Positions 1 through 10,393 are shown, counted from the first letter of the stretch. The stretch is 64,000 bases of DNA from an uncultured Aquimarina sp. (GCA_947498705.1 CANMLW010000003.1:230194-294193); one strand, 5' to 3'. Numbers and translations are program-made. The notes: a model not told the origin generated them from the sequence alone.

Positions 1-54
1 CCACAAAAAGAATATACCAAAAAGCTTATCGAAGCAATTCCCAAAGGAAAATAA
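1..54 (+). CDS. C-terminal end of an ABC transporter ATP-binding protein (partial)
   Basis: The first 17 codons are open from the window edge and end in TAA at 52-54. The peptide reads PQKEYTKKLIEAIPKGK. This resembles the extreme C-terminus of oligopeptide/dipeptide ABC-transporter ATPases, where a P-x-x-x-Y-T-x-x-L-x-x-A-x-P tail is usual. Only this tail is visible, so the call is family recollection, not domain evidence. A hairpin follows at 89-123, consistent with a gene end. Confidence 0.5.
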   Translation, partial: PQKEYTKKLIEAIPKGK

Positions 55-88
55 TAAGGTAGTACAAACTATATTTTTTACAAATAAA

Positions 89-123
89 AAACCTGTTAAG
101 CCATATACTAGATTAACAGGTTT
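89..123 (+). terminator. Hairpin terminator after the partial ABC gene
   Basis: AAACCTGTTAA (89-99) pairs perfectly with TTAACAGGTTT (113-123) across a 13-base loop. The stem lies 35 bases after the stop of the upstream partial gene. Only three T residues follow, so it may be a weak terminator. Confidence 0.55.
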
Positions 124-616
124 AATTCATCGCGACTTGGGGAGTTGCGATTAATCAACAACAAAAAATCACATTAACAAAAATACTTTCTTTGCTACAT
201 AAATACAGTTTGAAACTAGTTCTAAAGTTGGTTTCATGGTTTTTTGTAGCTTGTTTAGACGCTTTTTCATAATAGGGACAATATGTGTGGGTTACTAACT
301 CATTTAATTCTTAAAAACGTCTGTTATAGGGGACATCATTTTTAAGTGGTACTAATATCTAATTTATTTTTAATAAAAACGTTTAAATACTTAAAAAATA
401 GATGAAATACACAAAACTTTAACATTTAAATCTAAAAACTTCATTTTACCTACTAAAATAGGTGTTTTTAGTTTTCAAAATATTATTATTTTGTAGCTTT
501 TTTCTTTCAAAAAATTAAAAATATGAACGTTACATTATAAACGAAGCAATATTAAATTTATTATTCGTTCGATATTATTTATTATTCGTTATCCTGTAAT
601 TAGAATTAGGAAAAAA
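124..616. other. Gene-free gap with one more hairpin
   Basis: There is no convincing ORF between the partial ABC gene and the convergent CoA-transferase genes. A nested hairpin lies at 432-471: CTAAAAAC (432-439) pairs with GTTTTTAG (464-471), and inside it ACCTA (448-452) pairs with TAGGT (459-463). It could terminate transcription from either side. The rest is plain AT-rich sequence. Confidence 0.4.
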
Positions 617-1273
617 TCAATCTAATGTCATTTCCGGAATATTTCCCTCTACGATCAGATTTCCTTCGGTAGCGTTTCTTATATCTTCTACAGATACCCC
701 TGGTGCTCTCTCAAGTAATTTGAAACCTTTTTCTGTAACCTCTAAAAGCGCTAAATTGGTCACAATTTTCTTTACACAGTTTACTCCTGTAAGCGGAAGT
801 GAACATTTCTTAAGCAATTTGGATTTTCCTGCTTTATTGGTATGCATCATAGCTACAATTATATTTTCTGCACTGGCAACCAGATCCATCGCTCCACCCA
901 TTCCCTTCACCATTTTACCAGGTATTTTCCAATTGGCAATATCACCATTTTCAGAAACCTCCATCGCTCCTAGAATTGTTAGATCGACGTGTTGCCCTCT
1001 TATCATACCAAAGCTTGTTGCCGAATCAAAAAAAGAAGCTCCTGGCATGGTGGTAATTGTTTGCTTTCCTGCATTTATAATATCTGCGTCTTCTTCGCCT
1101 TCATAAGGAAATGGACCCATACCCAGCACCCCGTTTTCACTCTGAAATTCTACTTCTATTCCTTGCGGAATATAATTAGCAACCAGAGTAGGAATACCAA
1201 TTCCTAAATTAACGTAGTATTTATCCTTTAATTCTTTGGCAATACGCCTTGCTATTCCGTTTTTATCTAACAT
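617..1273 (-). CDS. scoB: 3-oxoacid CoA-transferase, subunit B
   Basis: This is the beta subunit (218 aa) of a succinyl-CoA:3-ketoacid (or acetate:acetoacetate-type) CoA-transferase. The enzyme moves CoA between acyl donors and acetoacetate in ketone-body and butanoate metabolism in the cytoplasm. The SENG motif at residues 45-48 carries the glutamate that forms the enzyme-CoA thioester, followed by GVLGMGP. Length matches the separate B-subunit family. It lies 54 bp downstream of the A subunit on the same strand, so the two should be co-transcribed. CoA donor specificity cannot be read from the sequence. Confidence 0.93.
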   Translation of the reverse strand: MLDKNGIARRIAKELKDKYYVNLGIGIPTLVANYIPQGIEVEFQSENGVLGMGPFPYEGEEDADIINAGKQTITTMPGASFFDSATSFGMIRGQHVDLTILGAMEVSENGDIANWKIPGKMVKGMGGAMDLVASAENIIVAMMHTNKAGKSKLLKKCSLPLTGVNCVKKIVTNLALLEVTEKGFKLLERAPGVSVEDIRNATEGNLIVEGNIPEMTLD

Positions 1274-1327
1274 AATACTTTTACTCTTTTTGAAACAATT
1301 GTCACATCTTTCTTAAGTATTCGACTT

Positions 1328-2044
1328 TTAGGATACACCCCTTGATCGAACTGTGCGTTGTTCTATTCTTTTTTCATAATCCGTCCCTTGAAATATTCGC
1401 TGCACAAAAATACCCGGAATATGTACCTGGTTAGGATCCAACGTTCCCACAGGAACTAATTCTTCTACCTCTGCCACTGTAATTTTTGCTGCACCACACA
1501 TACATGGATTAAAATTTCTAGCAGTTCCTTTAAAAATCAGATTGCCTGCTTCGTCCCCTTTCCAAGCCTTTACAAAAGCAAAATCTGCTTTAAATGCATG
1601 CTCTAGCACATACATCTTACCATCAAACTCTCTGGTTTCTTTTCCTTCTGCTACTTCGGTACCATAGCCTGCAGGAGTATAAATCGCAGGAAAGCCCCCT
1701 TGTGCGGCTCTGCACCTTTCTGCCAGGGTACCTTGCGGAATCAATTCTACATCCAACTCACCACTTAACATCTGGCGTTCGAATTCATCATTCTCACCTA
1801 CATACGAAGAGATCATTTTTTTGATTTGCTTTTTTTGAAGTAAGAGCCCCAATCCAAAATCATCGACCCCTGCATTGTTAGAAATACAGGTAAGACCATT
1901 TATATTTGATTTTACAAGTGCAGCTATTATATTTTCGGGAATCCCACAAAGGCCAAACCCTCCGAGCATAAAGGTCATATCACTTTTTATTCCTGCTACT
2001 GCTTCGGTTACATCGGCTACCGTTTTACGAATCATATTAGTCAA
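1328..2044 (-). CDS. scoA: 3-oxoacid CoA-transferase, subunit A
   Basis: This is the alpha subunit (238 aa) of the same CoA-transferase. It shows the glycine-rich CoA-binding motif GGFGLCGIP at residues 28-36 and the family's later [10 protein letters not shown] segment. In the family, A and B form the active heteromer. It is the first gene of a two-gene operon. Met4 is an alternative start, but the ATG at 2044 gives the usual N-terminus. No clear TAnnTTTG promoter was found in the 230 bp upstream. Confidence 0.93.
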   Translation of the reverse strand: MTNMIRKTVADVTEAVAGIKSDMTFMLGGFGLCGIPENIIAALVKSNINGLTCISNNAGVDDFGLGLLLQKKQIKKMISSYVGENDEFERQMLSGELDVELIPQGTLAERCRAAQGGFPAIYTPAGYGTEVAEGKETREFDGKMYVLEHAFKADFAFVKAWKGDEAGNLIFKGTARNFNPCMCGAAKITVAEVEELVPVGTLDPNQVHIPGIFVQRIFQGTDYEKRIEQRTVRSRGVS

Positions 2045-2274
2045 TTTTTAACTGACTAAATGTACTAAAAATATGGTAGTATATTACCATCCAATTGATG
2101 GCTTTATTTATAAATAATCCTATTCTTATAATATAATGTACATTGTTACATAAATAAGAAGGAATGTGGTATTATTTCCTCTTAGACTGAATTGAATACA
2201 CTAACAATAGCAACCATCTTTATGAATTATTATACTATTTCTAGCTTTAAAGAGTATGGGTTATCCATGTAAGT

Positions 2275-4602
2275 TTATAAACTAAAGTCATCTATATTGT
2301 CATCCTGATCTTTTCTCTTTCTAAAGGCATCACAATCTACTTCGATACTTAAGTTTTCTGGTTTTGTAAAAGCTGCTGTAGATACATTTAATTCTTTATC
2401 AGCATAGCACTTTTTCATATACAATCCCCAAATAGGCAATGCCATAACAGCACCTTGTCCATAGGCTACAGATTCAAAGTGTGTTGCTCTATCATCTGCA
2501 CCTACCCAAACACCTGTACACAAGTTAGGAACAACACCCATAAACCAACCGTCGCTTTGATTTTGAGTAGTTCCTGTTTTACCTGCTATTGGGTTTTTAA
2601 ATTCGTAGGGGTGCCCGGTGATAACATTTTTAAAAATGTAATTAGAAGAAGCTCCTGATCGCAAACGAGCGCCCGAACCGTATTGTGTAACTCCTTCCAT
2701 TAGGTTGATCGTTACATAAGCAGCTTCTTTACTGATAACATCTTTTGTTTCTGGTACAAACCGATATAACACCATCCCATTTTTATCTTCGATACTGGTT
2801 ATAGTAACAGGTTTGGTATAAATTCCTTGATTAGCAAAAGTACTGTATGCACCAACCATTTCTGAGAGCTTTAAATCTACCGATCCTAATGCGATTGAGG
2901 CTACCTTTGGAATTTCTGATGCTACCCCCATTTTCTTTGCCAGACGCACAATTGGCTCTGGTCCAACTCTATCCAATAAACGAGCAGAAATAGTATTCAC
3001 AGAACTAGCCAACGCTTCTTTAAGGTTCATATATCCCGAATAACTTGGAGGACTGTTTTTTGGCGTCCAATCCTTACCTATGACTCCATGAGATCCTGCC
3101 GGAATCGTTATCTGGGATTTTGGTAATGTATCACATGGCGACAACTTAAGTTGATCAATAGCGGTAGCATATACAAATGGCTTAAAAGTAGATCCTACCT
3201 GTCTCGCTCCATGATACACATGATCATATTGAAAATGCTTATAGCTTATCCCCCCAACCCATGCTTTTACATGACCCGTTTTTGGTTCCATAGACATTAA
3301 TCCCGATCGTAGAAATTTCTTATAGTAGAGAATAGAATCTTTAGGAGTCATAATGGTGTCAATTTCTCCTTTCCAGCTAAAAATACGCATCTCTGTTTTC
3401 TGATCAAAAGACTTCTTTATTTCGGCCTCTGTTTTTCCCTCACTCAACATGTGCAATCTTCGAGCAGATGATCGAATACTTTTATTAATAATCCATTTTA
3501 CTTCATCTTCTGCAATATTTCTAAATGGACTGGTTTTATTGCTCTTTTCTTGTTTATCAAACTCCTTCTGAAGATTAGATATATGTTCTTTTACAGCTTC
3601 TTCTGCATATCGTTGCATACGAGAGTCTATAGTTACATTTATTCGTAATCCGTCTCGATATATATTATAGTATTGTCTTTCACCTTCCTCAACATTTTCT
3701 TTTGGGTTCTTTTTTACCCAATCAGCCATCCAACTTCTTACATACTCTCTAAAATAAGTTGCCATATCGACATTATGCCCTTCTGGAGAATAGTTTAGCG
3801 TAAGTGGTAATTCTCTTAACTTTGCTCTTTCCTTCTTATCTAGGTACCCATACTTTTCCATTTGCTTTAAAACCACATTTCTTCTATTTCTTACTCTTTC
3901 TGGCTTACGCAATGGATTAAAATAGGATGAGTTTTTTAACATTCCAATTAATACAGCGGCTTCTTCTACCTTCAATTCTTTGGGGCTTTTACCAAAATAA
4001 ATTCTAGATGCAGAGCTAATCCCAATTGCCTGATTCAAAAAATCATACTTATTAAGATACATCGCAATAATCTCTTTCTTTGTGTATTGTCTTTCCAAAC
4101 GAGTTGCAATTACCCATTCTTTTATTTTTTGAAAATATTTTTTCCAATTCTTTGCTCTCTTACCAACAAATAGCAATCTGGCTAACTGCTGAGTAATTGT
4201 ACTAGCACCTCCTTTTTTACCAAGAAAAACAAAAGCTCTCATAGTACCTCTAGGATCTATGCCAGAATGCTCATAATATCTGGCATCTTCTGTAGCGATT
4301 AATGCATCTACCAAATTTTGAGAAAGATCATCATAACTAACTGGAGTACGGTTTTCTTTAAAAAAAGTTCCTATTTGCTTGCCATCTGAAGAAATAATCT
4401 GAGTAGCCAGATGATTTTGAGGATTTTCTAAATCTCTAAATGTTGGCATTTCACCAAAAGCACCCCAACCGGCTAAAAGAAATAAAAGCATTACCAACAA
4501 TAATCCCGATCCAAATAATATCCAAAATGCTTTAATGAACTTTAGCGTATTATTTATCTGGGATTTTACTCTCTTTTTTGGTTTAGGTTTTGCCTTTGCC
4601 AT
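2275..4602 (-). CDS. Class A penicillin-binding protein 1A, copy 1
   Basis: A bifunctional murein synthase of 775 aa. A basic cytoplasmic tail is followed by one membrane anchor (about 25-46). The GT51 glycosyltransferase has the catalytic Glu105 in TEDARYYEH. The transpeptidase has the three active-site motifs S471-TFK, S534-VN and K675-TGTT. It should polymerise and cross-link peptidoglycan on the outer face of the inner membrane. It is a tandem paralogue of the gene at 4898-7228. The two are nearly collinear, and 50-70 bp upstream of each start is also similar, so the duplicated unit included upstream DNA. It is the last gene of the ricT-gldH-PBP series. Confidence 0.95.
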   Translation of the reverse strand: MAKAKPKPKKRVKSQINNTLKFIKAFWILFGSGLLLVMLLFLLAGWGAFGEMPTFRDLENPQNHLATQIISSDGKQIGTFFKENRTPVSYDDLSQNLVDALIATEDARYYEHSGIDPRGTMRAFVFLGKKGGASTITQQLARLLFVGKRAKNWKKYFQKIKEWVIATRLERQYTKKEIIAMYLNKYDFLNQAIGISSASRIYFGKSPKELKVEEAAVLIGMLKNSSYFNPLRKPERVRNRRNVVLKQMEKYGYLDKKERAKLRELPLTLNYSPEGHNVDMATYFREYVRSWMADWVKKNPKENVEEGERQYYNIYRDGLRINVTIDSRMQRYAEEAVKEHISNLQKEFDKQEKSNKTSPFRNIAEDEVKWIINKSIRSSARRLHMLSEGKTEAEIKKSFDQKTEMRIFSWKGEIDTIMTPKDSILYYKKFLRSGLMSMEPKTGHVKAWVGGISYKHFQYDHVYHGARQVGSTFKPFVYATAIDQLKLSPCDTLPKSQITIPAGSHGVIGKDWTPKNSPPSYSGYMNLKEALASSVNTISARLLDRVGPEPIVRLAKKMGVASEIPKVASIALGSVDLKLSEMVGAYSTFANQGIYTKPVTITSIEDKNGMVLYRFVPETKDVISKEAAYVTINLMEGVTQYGSGARLRSGASSNYIFKNVITGHPYEFKNPIAGKTGTTQNQSDGWFMGVVPNLCTGVWVGADDRATHFESVAYGQGAVMALPIWGLYMKKCYADKELNVSTAAFTKPENLSIEVDCDAFRKRKDQDDNIDDFSL

Positions 4603-4897
4603 ATTCTGGTTATTTAAATCAATGGTTTTAAGTTATATGAATTCTTTTTTGTTTTGCTGAAAGGAGTTTCTTAAGCACATTTTATACGCTATTAACACCG
4701 TGTAAATACATAAAATATTTTCAATAAAATCTTTACCACTAGCAGAGCGTAGGGTTATTTAAACAACATATATATGTAACAATGAAGGAAAATGTTACTT
4801 ACTATTTATTAATTACTAGATAAAATATAGATGCATTCTTAATTTTCAATCAGAATTTCGCTTAAATGCAATATTATTACGACACTTCGTAACTTAT

Positions 4898-7228
4898 TTA
4901 TAAACTAAACTCGTCGTCTATATTTTCATCTTGATTATTTTTCTTCTTGAAAGCACCACAGTCCACTTCGATACTTAAGTTTTCAGGTCTTTTAAAAGCA
5001 GCTGTAGATACATTTAAACTCTTATCTGCATAGCATTTTTTCATATACAAACCCCAGACAGGTAATGCCATAGCAGCTCCTTGACCAAAAGTAATTGTTC
5101 TAAAATGTGTTGCTCTATCATCTGCACCCACCCATACACCGGTACATAAGTTGGGAACGATCCCCATAAACCAACCATCACTTTGATTCTGCGTTGTTCC
5201 TGTTTTACCCGCTATAGGATTTTTAAATAGATAAGGATGTCCTGTCACTACGCTTTTAATATCATATCGAGACGAGGGTCCAGTTCGTAATCGTACTCCA
5301 GAACCAGATTGTGTTACCCCTTCCATAAGGTTAATAGTTACATAGGCTGCTTCTTTACTAATCACGTCTTTTGTTTCTGGTACAAACTGGTATAATACCA
5401 TTCCGTTTTTATCCTCGATACTGGTAATGGTTACAGGTTTGGTATAAATACCCTGGTTTGCAAAAGTACTATATGCACCTACCATTTCTGAAAGCTTTAA
5501 ATCTACAGATCCCAAAGCAATAGAAGCTACTTGTACAATTTCTGATTCTACCCCCATTTTCTTCGCTAAACGCACAATAGGTTCTGGTCCAACTCTATCC
5601 AACAAACGAGCAGAAATTGTATTTACAGAACCTGCTAATGCTTCTTTAAGGCTCATATACCCAGAATATCCTCCTCCACTATTTTTGGGTGTCCAATCTT
5701 TATCTATTACCCCATGAGAACCTGCAGGAATCGTTATCTGAGATTTTGGCAATGTATCACAAGGAGATAATTTAAGCTGATCGATCGCCGTGGCATATAC
5801 AAACGGCTTAAAAGTAGACCCCACTTGTCTTGCTCCTTGATATACATGATCGTACTGAAAATGTTTATAATTTACACCACCTACCCACGCTTTTACATGG
5901 CCAGTTTGTGGCTCCATAGACATTAACCCCGATCGTAGAAACTTTTTATAGTAAAGAATAGAATCTTTAGGAGTCATAATGGTATCTATTTCTCCTTTCC
6001 AGCTAAAAATGCGCATCTCTGTTTTTTGATCAAAAGACTTTCGTATTTCATCTTCGCTTTTACCTTGACTCAACATTTTTTTCCTTCTCGCAGAAGATCT
6101 GATACTTCTATTAAGTATTCCTTCAACTTCTGCTTCTGATATATTTCTAAAAGGAGTAGTTTTGTTTTTCTTCTCTTGCTTGTCAAACTCTTTTTGCAGA
6201 TTTGCCATGTGCTCTTCTACTGCTTCTTCTGCATATTTTTGCATACGAGAATCTATAGTCACATTAATTCGTAATCCGTCTCTATAGATATTATAGTATT
6301 GCGTATCTCCCTCATCATTTTTTTCTTTCGGGTTCTTTTTTACCCAATCGGCCATCCAGCTTCTTACATATTCTCTGAAATAGGTAGCCGTACCGTCGTT
6401 ATGTCCTTCTGGAGAGTAATCTAATGTCAACGGCAATTCTTGAAGTTGATCACTTAGTTTTTCATCAATGTACCCATATTTTGCCATTTGCGCCAATACT
6501 ACGTTTCTTCTGTCTCTAACCATATCTGGTCTTCGAAGCGGGTTAAACAATGATGAGTTTTTTAACATCCCTACTAGTACAGCGGCTTCTTCAATCTTAA
6601 GATCCTTAGGGCCCTTTCCAAAATAAATTCTAGAAGCTGAACTAATACCAATAGCCTGATTCAAAAAATCATACTTATTAAGATACATTGTGATGATTTC
6701 TTTTTTGGTATATTGTCTCTCCAGTCTAGTGGCAATTACCCACTCCTGGATTTTCTGCAAATACCTTTCTAGTTTATTTCTTGACCCCCCAGTAAACAAC
6801 TGTTTAGCCAACTGTTGTGAGATGGTACTAGCTCCTCCTTTGGTTCCTAAAAATATAAAAGCTCTAAGTGTTCCTCTGGCATCGATACCAGAATGGTCAT
6901 AATATCTTGCGTCTTCTGTAGCTATTAATGCATCTACCAAATGCTGTGGTAGATCTTCATAATTAATCGGTGTTCTGTTTTCCTTGAAAAAAGTCCCTAT
7001 TTGTACCCCATCTGAAGAGATAATCTGTGTCGCCAAATCATTCTGAGGGTTTTCTAATTCTTCAAATTTTGGCATTTCGCCAAAAGCTCCCCAGCTTGCT
7101 AAAAGAAATAAAAGCATTACAAGTAGTAATCCTGTCCCAAACAGTATCCAGAATCCTTTTATAAACTTAAGGGTACTATTAGTTGCAGGTTTTGCCTTTT
7201 TTTTGGATTTGGGTTTTGCCTTTGCCAT
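4898..7228 (-). CDS. Class A penicillin-binding protein 1A, copy 2
   Basis: 776 aa, with the same order as its neighbour: lysine-rich N-terminus, single membrane segment, GT51 domain with TEDARYYDH, then transpeptidase motifs GSTFK, SVN and KTGTT. All catalytic residues are kept, so both copies look functional. The differences are spread along the protein and concentrate in the linker region around residues 255-400 and the last 80 residues. Its start lies 117 bp after the end of gldH on the same strand, and a PBP beside gldH is an arrangement I recall from other Flavobacteriaceae. Whether the two copies are expressed differently is unknown. Confidence 0.95.
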   Translation of the reverse strand: MAKAKPKSKKKAKPATNSTLKFIKGFWILFGTGLLLVMLLFLLASWGAFGEMPKFEELENPQNDLATQIISSDGVQIGTFFKENRTPINYEDLPQHLVDALIATEDARYYDHSGIDARGTLRAFIFLGTKGGASTISQQLAKQLFTGGSRNKLERYLQKIQEWVIATRLERQYTKKEIITMYLNKYDFLNQAIGISSASRIYFGKGPKDLKIEEAAVLVGMLKNSSLFNPLRRPDMVRDRRNVVLAQMAKYGYIDEKLSDQLQELPLTLDYSPEGHNDGTATYFREYVRSWMADWVKKNPKEKNDEGDTQYYNIYRDGLRINVTIDSRMQKYAEEAVEEHMANLQKEFDKQEKKNKTTPFRNISEAEVEGILNRSIRSSARRKKMLSQGKSEDEIRKSFDQKTEMRIFSWKGEIDTIMTPKDSILYYKKFLRSGLMSMEPQTGHVKAWVGGVNYKHFQYDHVYQGARQVGSTFKPFVYATAIDQLKLSPCDTLPKSQITIPAGSHGVIDKDWTPKNSGGGYSGYMSLKEALAGSVNTISARLLDRVGPEPIVRLAKKMGVESEIVQVASIALGSVDLKLSEMVGAYSTFANQGIYTKPVTITSIEDKNGMVLYQFVPETKDVISKEAAYVTINLMEGVTQSGSGVRLRTGPSSRYDIKSVVTGHPYLFKNPIAGKTGTTQNQSDGWFMGIVPNLCTGVWVGADDRATHFRTITFGQGAAMALPVWGLYMKKCYADKSLNVSTAAFKRPENLSIEVDCGAFKKKNNQDENIDDEFSL

Positions 7229-7345
7229 ATTTCAGTTATTTAAATCTATGGGTATGGGTTATATGAATTCGTTTTAAATCTATTTTATCGGTTTGTTAAC
7301 CTTATTTTACTGTTTAATTTAGATACCTTGGGTATTGGTCCATTG

Positions 7346-7837
7346 TCATGGCTTCTCTACATTTTCGATTCTAAAGCCAACATCTGTAATCCCTTCTAAT
7401 GAAGATACCCCGTTTATTTCTCCATTCTTTCGCATGGCATGCTGCAATGAAATTGTATACTCTCCTGATTCCTTAAAGTATACTTTTTCTTTATACCATA
7501 GTTTACTCTCTTTAACATCAGAAAAACCTGTCCCAAGCCATTGACCATCGGGTGCTGCCATAGTATATTCTAAGGTATCCTTAACTATTTTACCGTTAGG
7601 GAATTTCATCTCACTAATGATAAATAAGTTACTATATTGATAATCGTTAGTATTTCGAACGTTAATAAAAAGATTATATGCTTTTAAAGAATCTAGATTA
7701 GGAAGAGAAAATTCAATTTCTTCATCTATTTCCCATGTATTTGAAACGGTTTTGTACTGATCAAAAACTCCTGTATCATCACAAGAAATCATACTTATAA
7801 CCACAAAAACTAGTAAAAAAACCTTACGCTTTATCAT
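7346..7837 (-). CDS. gldH: Gliding motility lipoprotein GldH
   Basis: 163 aa when started at the ATG at 7837. This start gives a proper lipoprotein signal (MIKRKVFLLV... with lipobox MISC) and overlaps the ricT stop by 14 bp, as in translational coupling. An upstream in-frame ATG at 7921 would run inside ricT and bury the signal peptide, so I reject it. GldH is one of the lipoproteins required for type IX secretion and gliding in Flavobacterium. Position between ricT and a PBP1A gene, plus conserved segments such as FDQYK and the NTNDYQYSNLF stretch, support the call. Presence of the gene does not prove the strain glides. Confidence 0.85.
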   Translation of the reverse strand: MIKRKVFLLVFVVISMISCDDTGVFDQYKTVSNTWEIDEEIEFSLPNLDSLKAYNLFINVRNTNDYQYSNLFIISEMKFPNGKIVKDTLEYTMAAPDGQWLGTGFSDVKESKLWYKEKVYFKESGEYTISLQHAMRKNGEINGVSSLEGITDVGFRIENVEKP

Positions 7838-9131
7838 TATTTCTGTTACGAGACTTGCGTCTTTTATTACGTTGGTTATTTGATTTATTAGAATTATTCT
7901 GTTTTTTACGTTCTGTAGCATCGCTTTTACCTTTTGTATTTGCTACTGTCTTTTTTTCTTGTGTTTTCCCTTTTTCCTGAGTTTTCCCTTTTGCCTGCGA
8001 TTTTCTTTTATTTCTATTTCTTCTTCTATTACTTCGTTTTGGCTGATCGAATCTTGTTAAACTATCCTGCCCTACAACGTTTTCATAGTCGGTTTTGGTA
8101 TCTTCAATAAATTCTGAAGCATATTCTTCGAGGCTTGCTACCTTTTCTCCATTCGCATTTGCTGTAATTATTTCACTTACATCTTCAGTAGAAATCTTGT
8201 GCCAATTCATCCACTCTCCTTCATAAGCATACCACAATACGCCTTTAAAAATATCAATCTTTTGACAAATTGCGGTTCCTTTTTCGGTTTTCAGTTTTGT
8301 TTCTGTTTTAGGAAAATTAGATAATGCATCTATATAAGCATCTAACTCATAGTTTAAACAGCATTTTAGTTTTCCGCACTGACCAGCCAATTTCTGAGGG
8401 TTTAGTGATAATTGTTGATAGCGAGCCGCACTGGTATTAACCGATCTAAAATCGGTTAACCAAGTAGAGCAACATAATTCTCGACCACAAGAGCCTATCC
8501 CTCCCAATCGTGCTGCTTCTTGTCTAAATCCAACTTGACGCATTTCTATACGTGTGCTAAATTCTTGTGCAAATTCTTTGATCAATTGTCTAAAATCAAC
8601 ACGCTCTTCTGCGGTATAGTAAAATGTAGCTTTAGAACCATCACCCTGAAATTCTATATCAGAGATTTTCATCTGCAATTCTAATCGTATGGCAATTTCG
8701 CGAGCACGAACTTTCATCCCTTCTTCACGATCTCTTGATTTTTGCCAAATATCGATATCTTTTTGAGTAGCTTTTCTATAAATTTTCTTAACCTCATCGC
8801 TATCTAATGCGACTTTTTTCTTTTTCATCTGGATACGCACTAACTCTCCAGTCAATGTTACTATACCAACATCGTGACCAGGAGAAGACTCGGTAGCTAC
8901 AATATCTCCTATGCTTAATGATAAATTTTCGGGATTACTAAAGAAGCTTTTTCTTCCATTCTTAAATCGTACTTCGACGCAAGAAAATGGTGTCGAACCA
9001 CTCGGTAATGACATATTAGACAACCAATCAAAAACTGTTAACTTGTTACAACCATCGGTACCACAGGTACCATTGTTTTTACAGCCCTTTGGTTGTCCAT
9101 CCTTTGCAGAGGAACAACTGTTACACCCCAT
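7824..9131 (-). CDS. ricT: PSP1-domain protein RicT (regulatory iron-sulfur complex subunit)
   Basis: 435 aa from the ATG at 9131. The longer reading from 9176 adds 15 residues ahead of the conserved MGCNSC start. The N-terminus is a cysteine cluster (GCNSC, GCKNNGTCGTDGC). The middle holds the PSP1 domain with further cysteines (GSCGRELCC, GQCGKLKCCLNYE). The C-terminal 80 residues are a basic, repetitive K/R/N/Q tail. In Bacillus, RicT (YaaT) works with RicA and RicF, binds Fe-S clusters and affects RNA maturation. In Flavobacteriia the role is not established. It is the first gene of the ricT-gldH-PBP1A series. Confidence 0.85.
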   Translation of the reverse strand: MGCNSCSSAKDGQPKGCKNNGTCGTDGCNKLTVFDWLSNMSLPSGSTPFSCVEVRFKNGRKSFFSNPENLSLSIGDIVATESSPGHDVGIVTLTGELVRIQMKKKKVALDSDEVKKIYRKATQKDIDIWQKSRDREEGMKVRAREIAIRLELQMKISDIEFQGDGSKATFYYTAEERVDFRQLIKEFAQEFSTRIEMRQVGFRQEAARLGGIGSCGRELCCSTWLTDFRSVNTSAARYQQLSLNPQKLAGQCGKLKCCLNYELDAYIDALSNFPKTETKLKTEKGTAICQKIDIFKGVLWYAYEGEWMNWHKISTEDVSEIITANANGEKVASLEEYASEFIEDTKTDYENVVGQDSLTRFDQPKRSNRRRNRNKRKSQAKGKTQEKGKTQEKKTVANTKGKSDATERKKQNNSNKSNNQRNKRRKSRNRNNDKA

Positions 9132-9292
9132 ATTTTTTACTATATATTGAAATTTGTTTGTGATCAAACACAACAAATGTGGTTCTTACTATCGTTAGAA
9201 ACTCTTTGTTTCTAACCTCTAAATCGTTAAAGATACTATATGATAAGAGAATAAAAAAATTATCTGCACCAGCACTCTTTTTCTTTCTATCT

Positions 9293-10324
9293 TTATTGTT
9301 TGTATTTCAAGGCTTCAGAACGACCTTTTTTAAATATCTTATTACTATTCCCTTTGCCTTTACGCAATGCTTTTTGTTCTTCAAAAGGAAGTCTGTTAAT
9401 TTCCATACAGGATGTAGAACAACAATTTTCCATCGTTGTAGCGCATTCTTCACACTGAATAAATAAAAGATGACATGCCTCATTTTCACAATTTACATGT
9501 GTATCACAAGGTTTACCACATTGATGACAACAAGCAATTACATCATCAGAGATACGTTCTGATCTCCTATGATCAAAAACAAAATTCTTTCCTAAAAACT
9601 TATTTTCAAGTCCTTGTGCTTCTACTTGTCTTGCATATTCTATAATACCACCTTCTAACTGAAATACGTTCTTAAAACCTTTATGTTTATAATATGCGCT
9701 GGCTTTTTCACAACGTATGCCACCGGTACAATACATGACCAGTTTTTTATCTTCTTTATGATCTTTCAAATCTTCTTCAATTATATCTAAAGAATCCCTA
9801 AAAGTATCTACGTCTGGAGTAACGGCTCCTTTAAAATGACCAATCTCACTTTCATAATGATTACGCATATCCACCAGCACAGTGTCAGGATCTTCAATAA
9901 GCGTATTAAATTTTTCTGCATCTACATGCACCCCCTTATTTGTAACATCGAATGTGGTATCATTCAATCCATCTGCTACAATTTTGTGTCGAACTTTGAC
10001 TTTTAGTTTTAAGAAAGATTTTGAATCTTGTTCCCGAGCGATATTAAGTCGAACATTTTCTAGAAAAGTAATACTATCCAAATGTTTTTTAAAGGCTTCA
10101 AAATTTGGAGCAGGGACAGACAATTGCCCATTGATTCCTTCATTAGCAACATAGATTCTTCCCAAGACGTTCAAATCGTCCCAATGAATAAAAAGGTGAT
10201 TTCTAAAAATTTCTGGATTTCCTATTTGTGCATATTTATAGAAAGAAAGCGTAAGTCGGTCGGTACCGGCTTCATCGATAAGCGCTGCTCTTTCTTTAGC
10301 ACTTAATTTGTTGTACAGTTGCAT
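9293..10324 (-). CDS. trhO: tRNA uridine(34) hydroxylase, rhodanese family
   Basis: 343 aa. TrhO (YceA) makes 5-hydroxyuridine at tRNA position 34 using oxygen. The N-terminal domain (about 1-115) has the family's HWDDLNVLGRIYVANEGING stretch. The rhodanese domain (about 130-240) carries the active-site loop CTGGIRC at 199-205. The C-terminal part has paired cysteines (CCHQCGKPCDTH, CEECA) typical of a zinc-binding tail. A promoter fits upstream at 10364-10393. The gene stands alone, divergent from recA. Confidence 0.92.
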   Translation of the reverse strand: MQLYNKLSAKERAALIDEAGTDRLTLSFYKYAQIGNPEIFRNHLFIHWDDLNVLGRIYVANEGINGQLSVPAPNFEAFKKHLDSITFLENVRLNIAREQDSKSFLKLKVKVRHKIVADGLNDTTFDVTNKGVHVDAEKFNTLIEDPDTVLVDMRNHYESEIGHFKGAVTPDVDTFRDSLDIIEEDLKDHKEDKKLVMYCTGGIRCEKASAYYKHKGFKNVFQLEGGIIEYARQVEAQGLENKFLGKNFVFDHRRSERISDDVIACCHQCGKPCDTHVNCENEACHLLFIQCEECATTMENCCSTSCMEINRLPFEEQKALRKGKGNSNKIFKKGRSEALKYKQ

Positions 10325-10363
10325 GCTATACTTACGTTTTTAAGTTAAAGAAAAATATAAGTG

Positions 10364-10393
10364 CAAAAGTACAAATCATAAAGCAATCTGCAA
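10364..10393 (-). promoter_or_regulatory. Predicted Bacteroidota promoter of trhO
   Basis: On the minus strand, TACTTTTG (10364-10371) is an exact match to the Bacteroidota -7 consensus TAnnTTTG. A TTG -33 element lies at 10391-10393, with a 19-bp spacer. The -7 box lies 39 bp upstream of the trhO start codon. Confidence 0.55.

Noticed and set aside
7838..7921. Longer N-terminus for GldH
   Set aside because: Would run inside ricT and place 28 residues before the lipoprotein signal.
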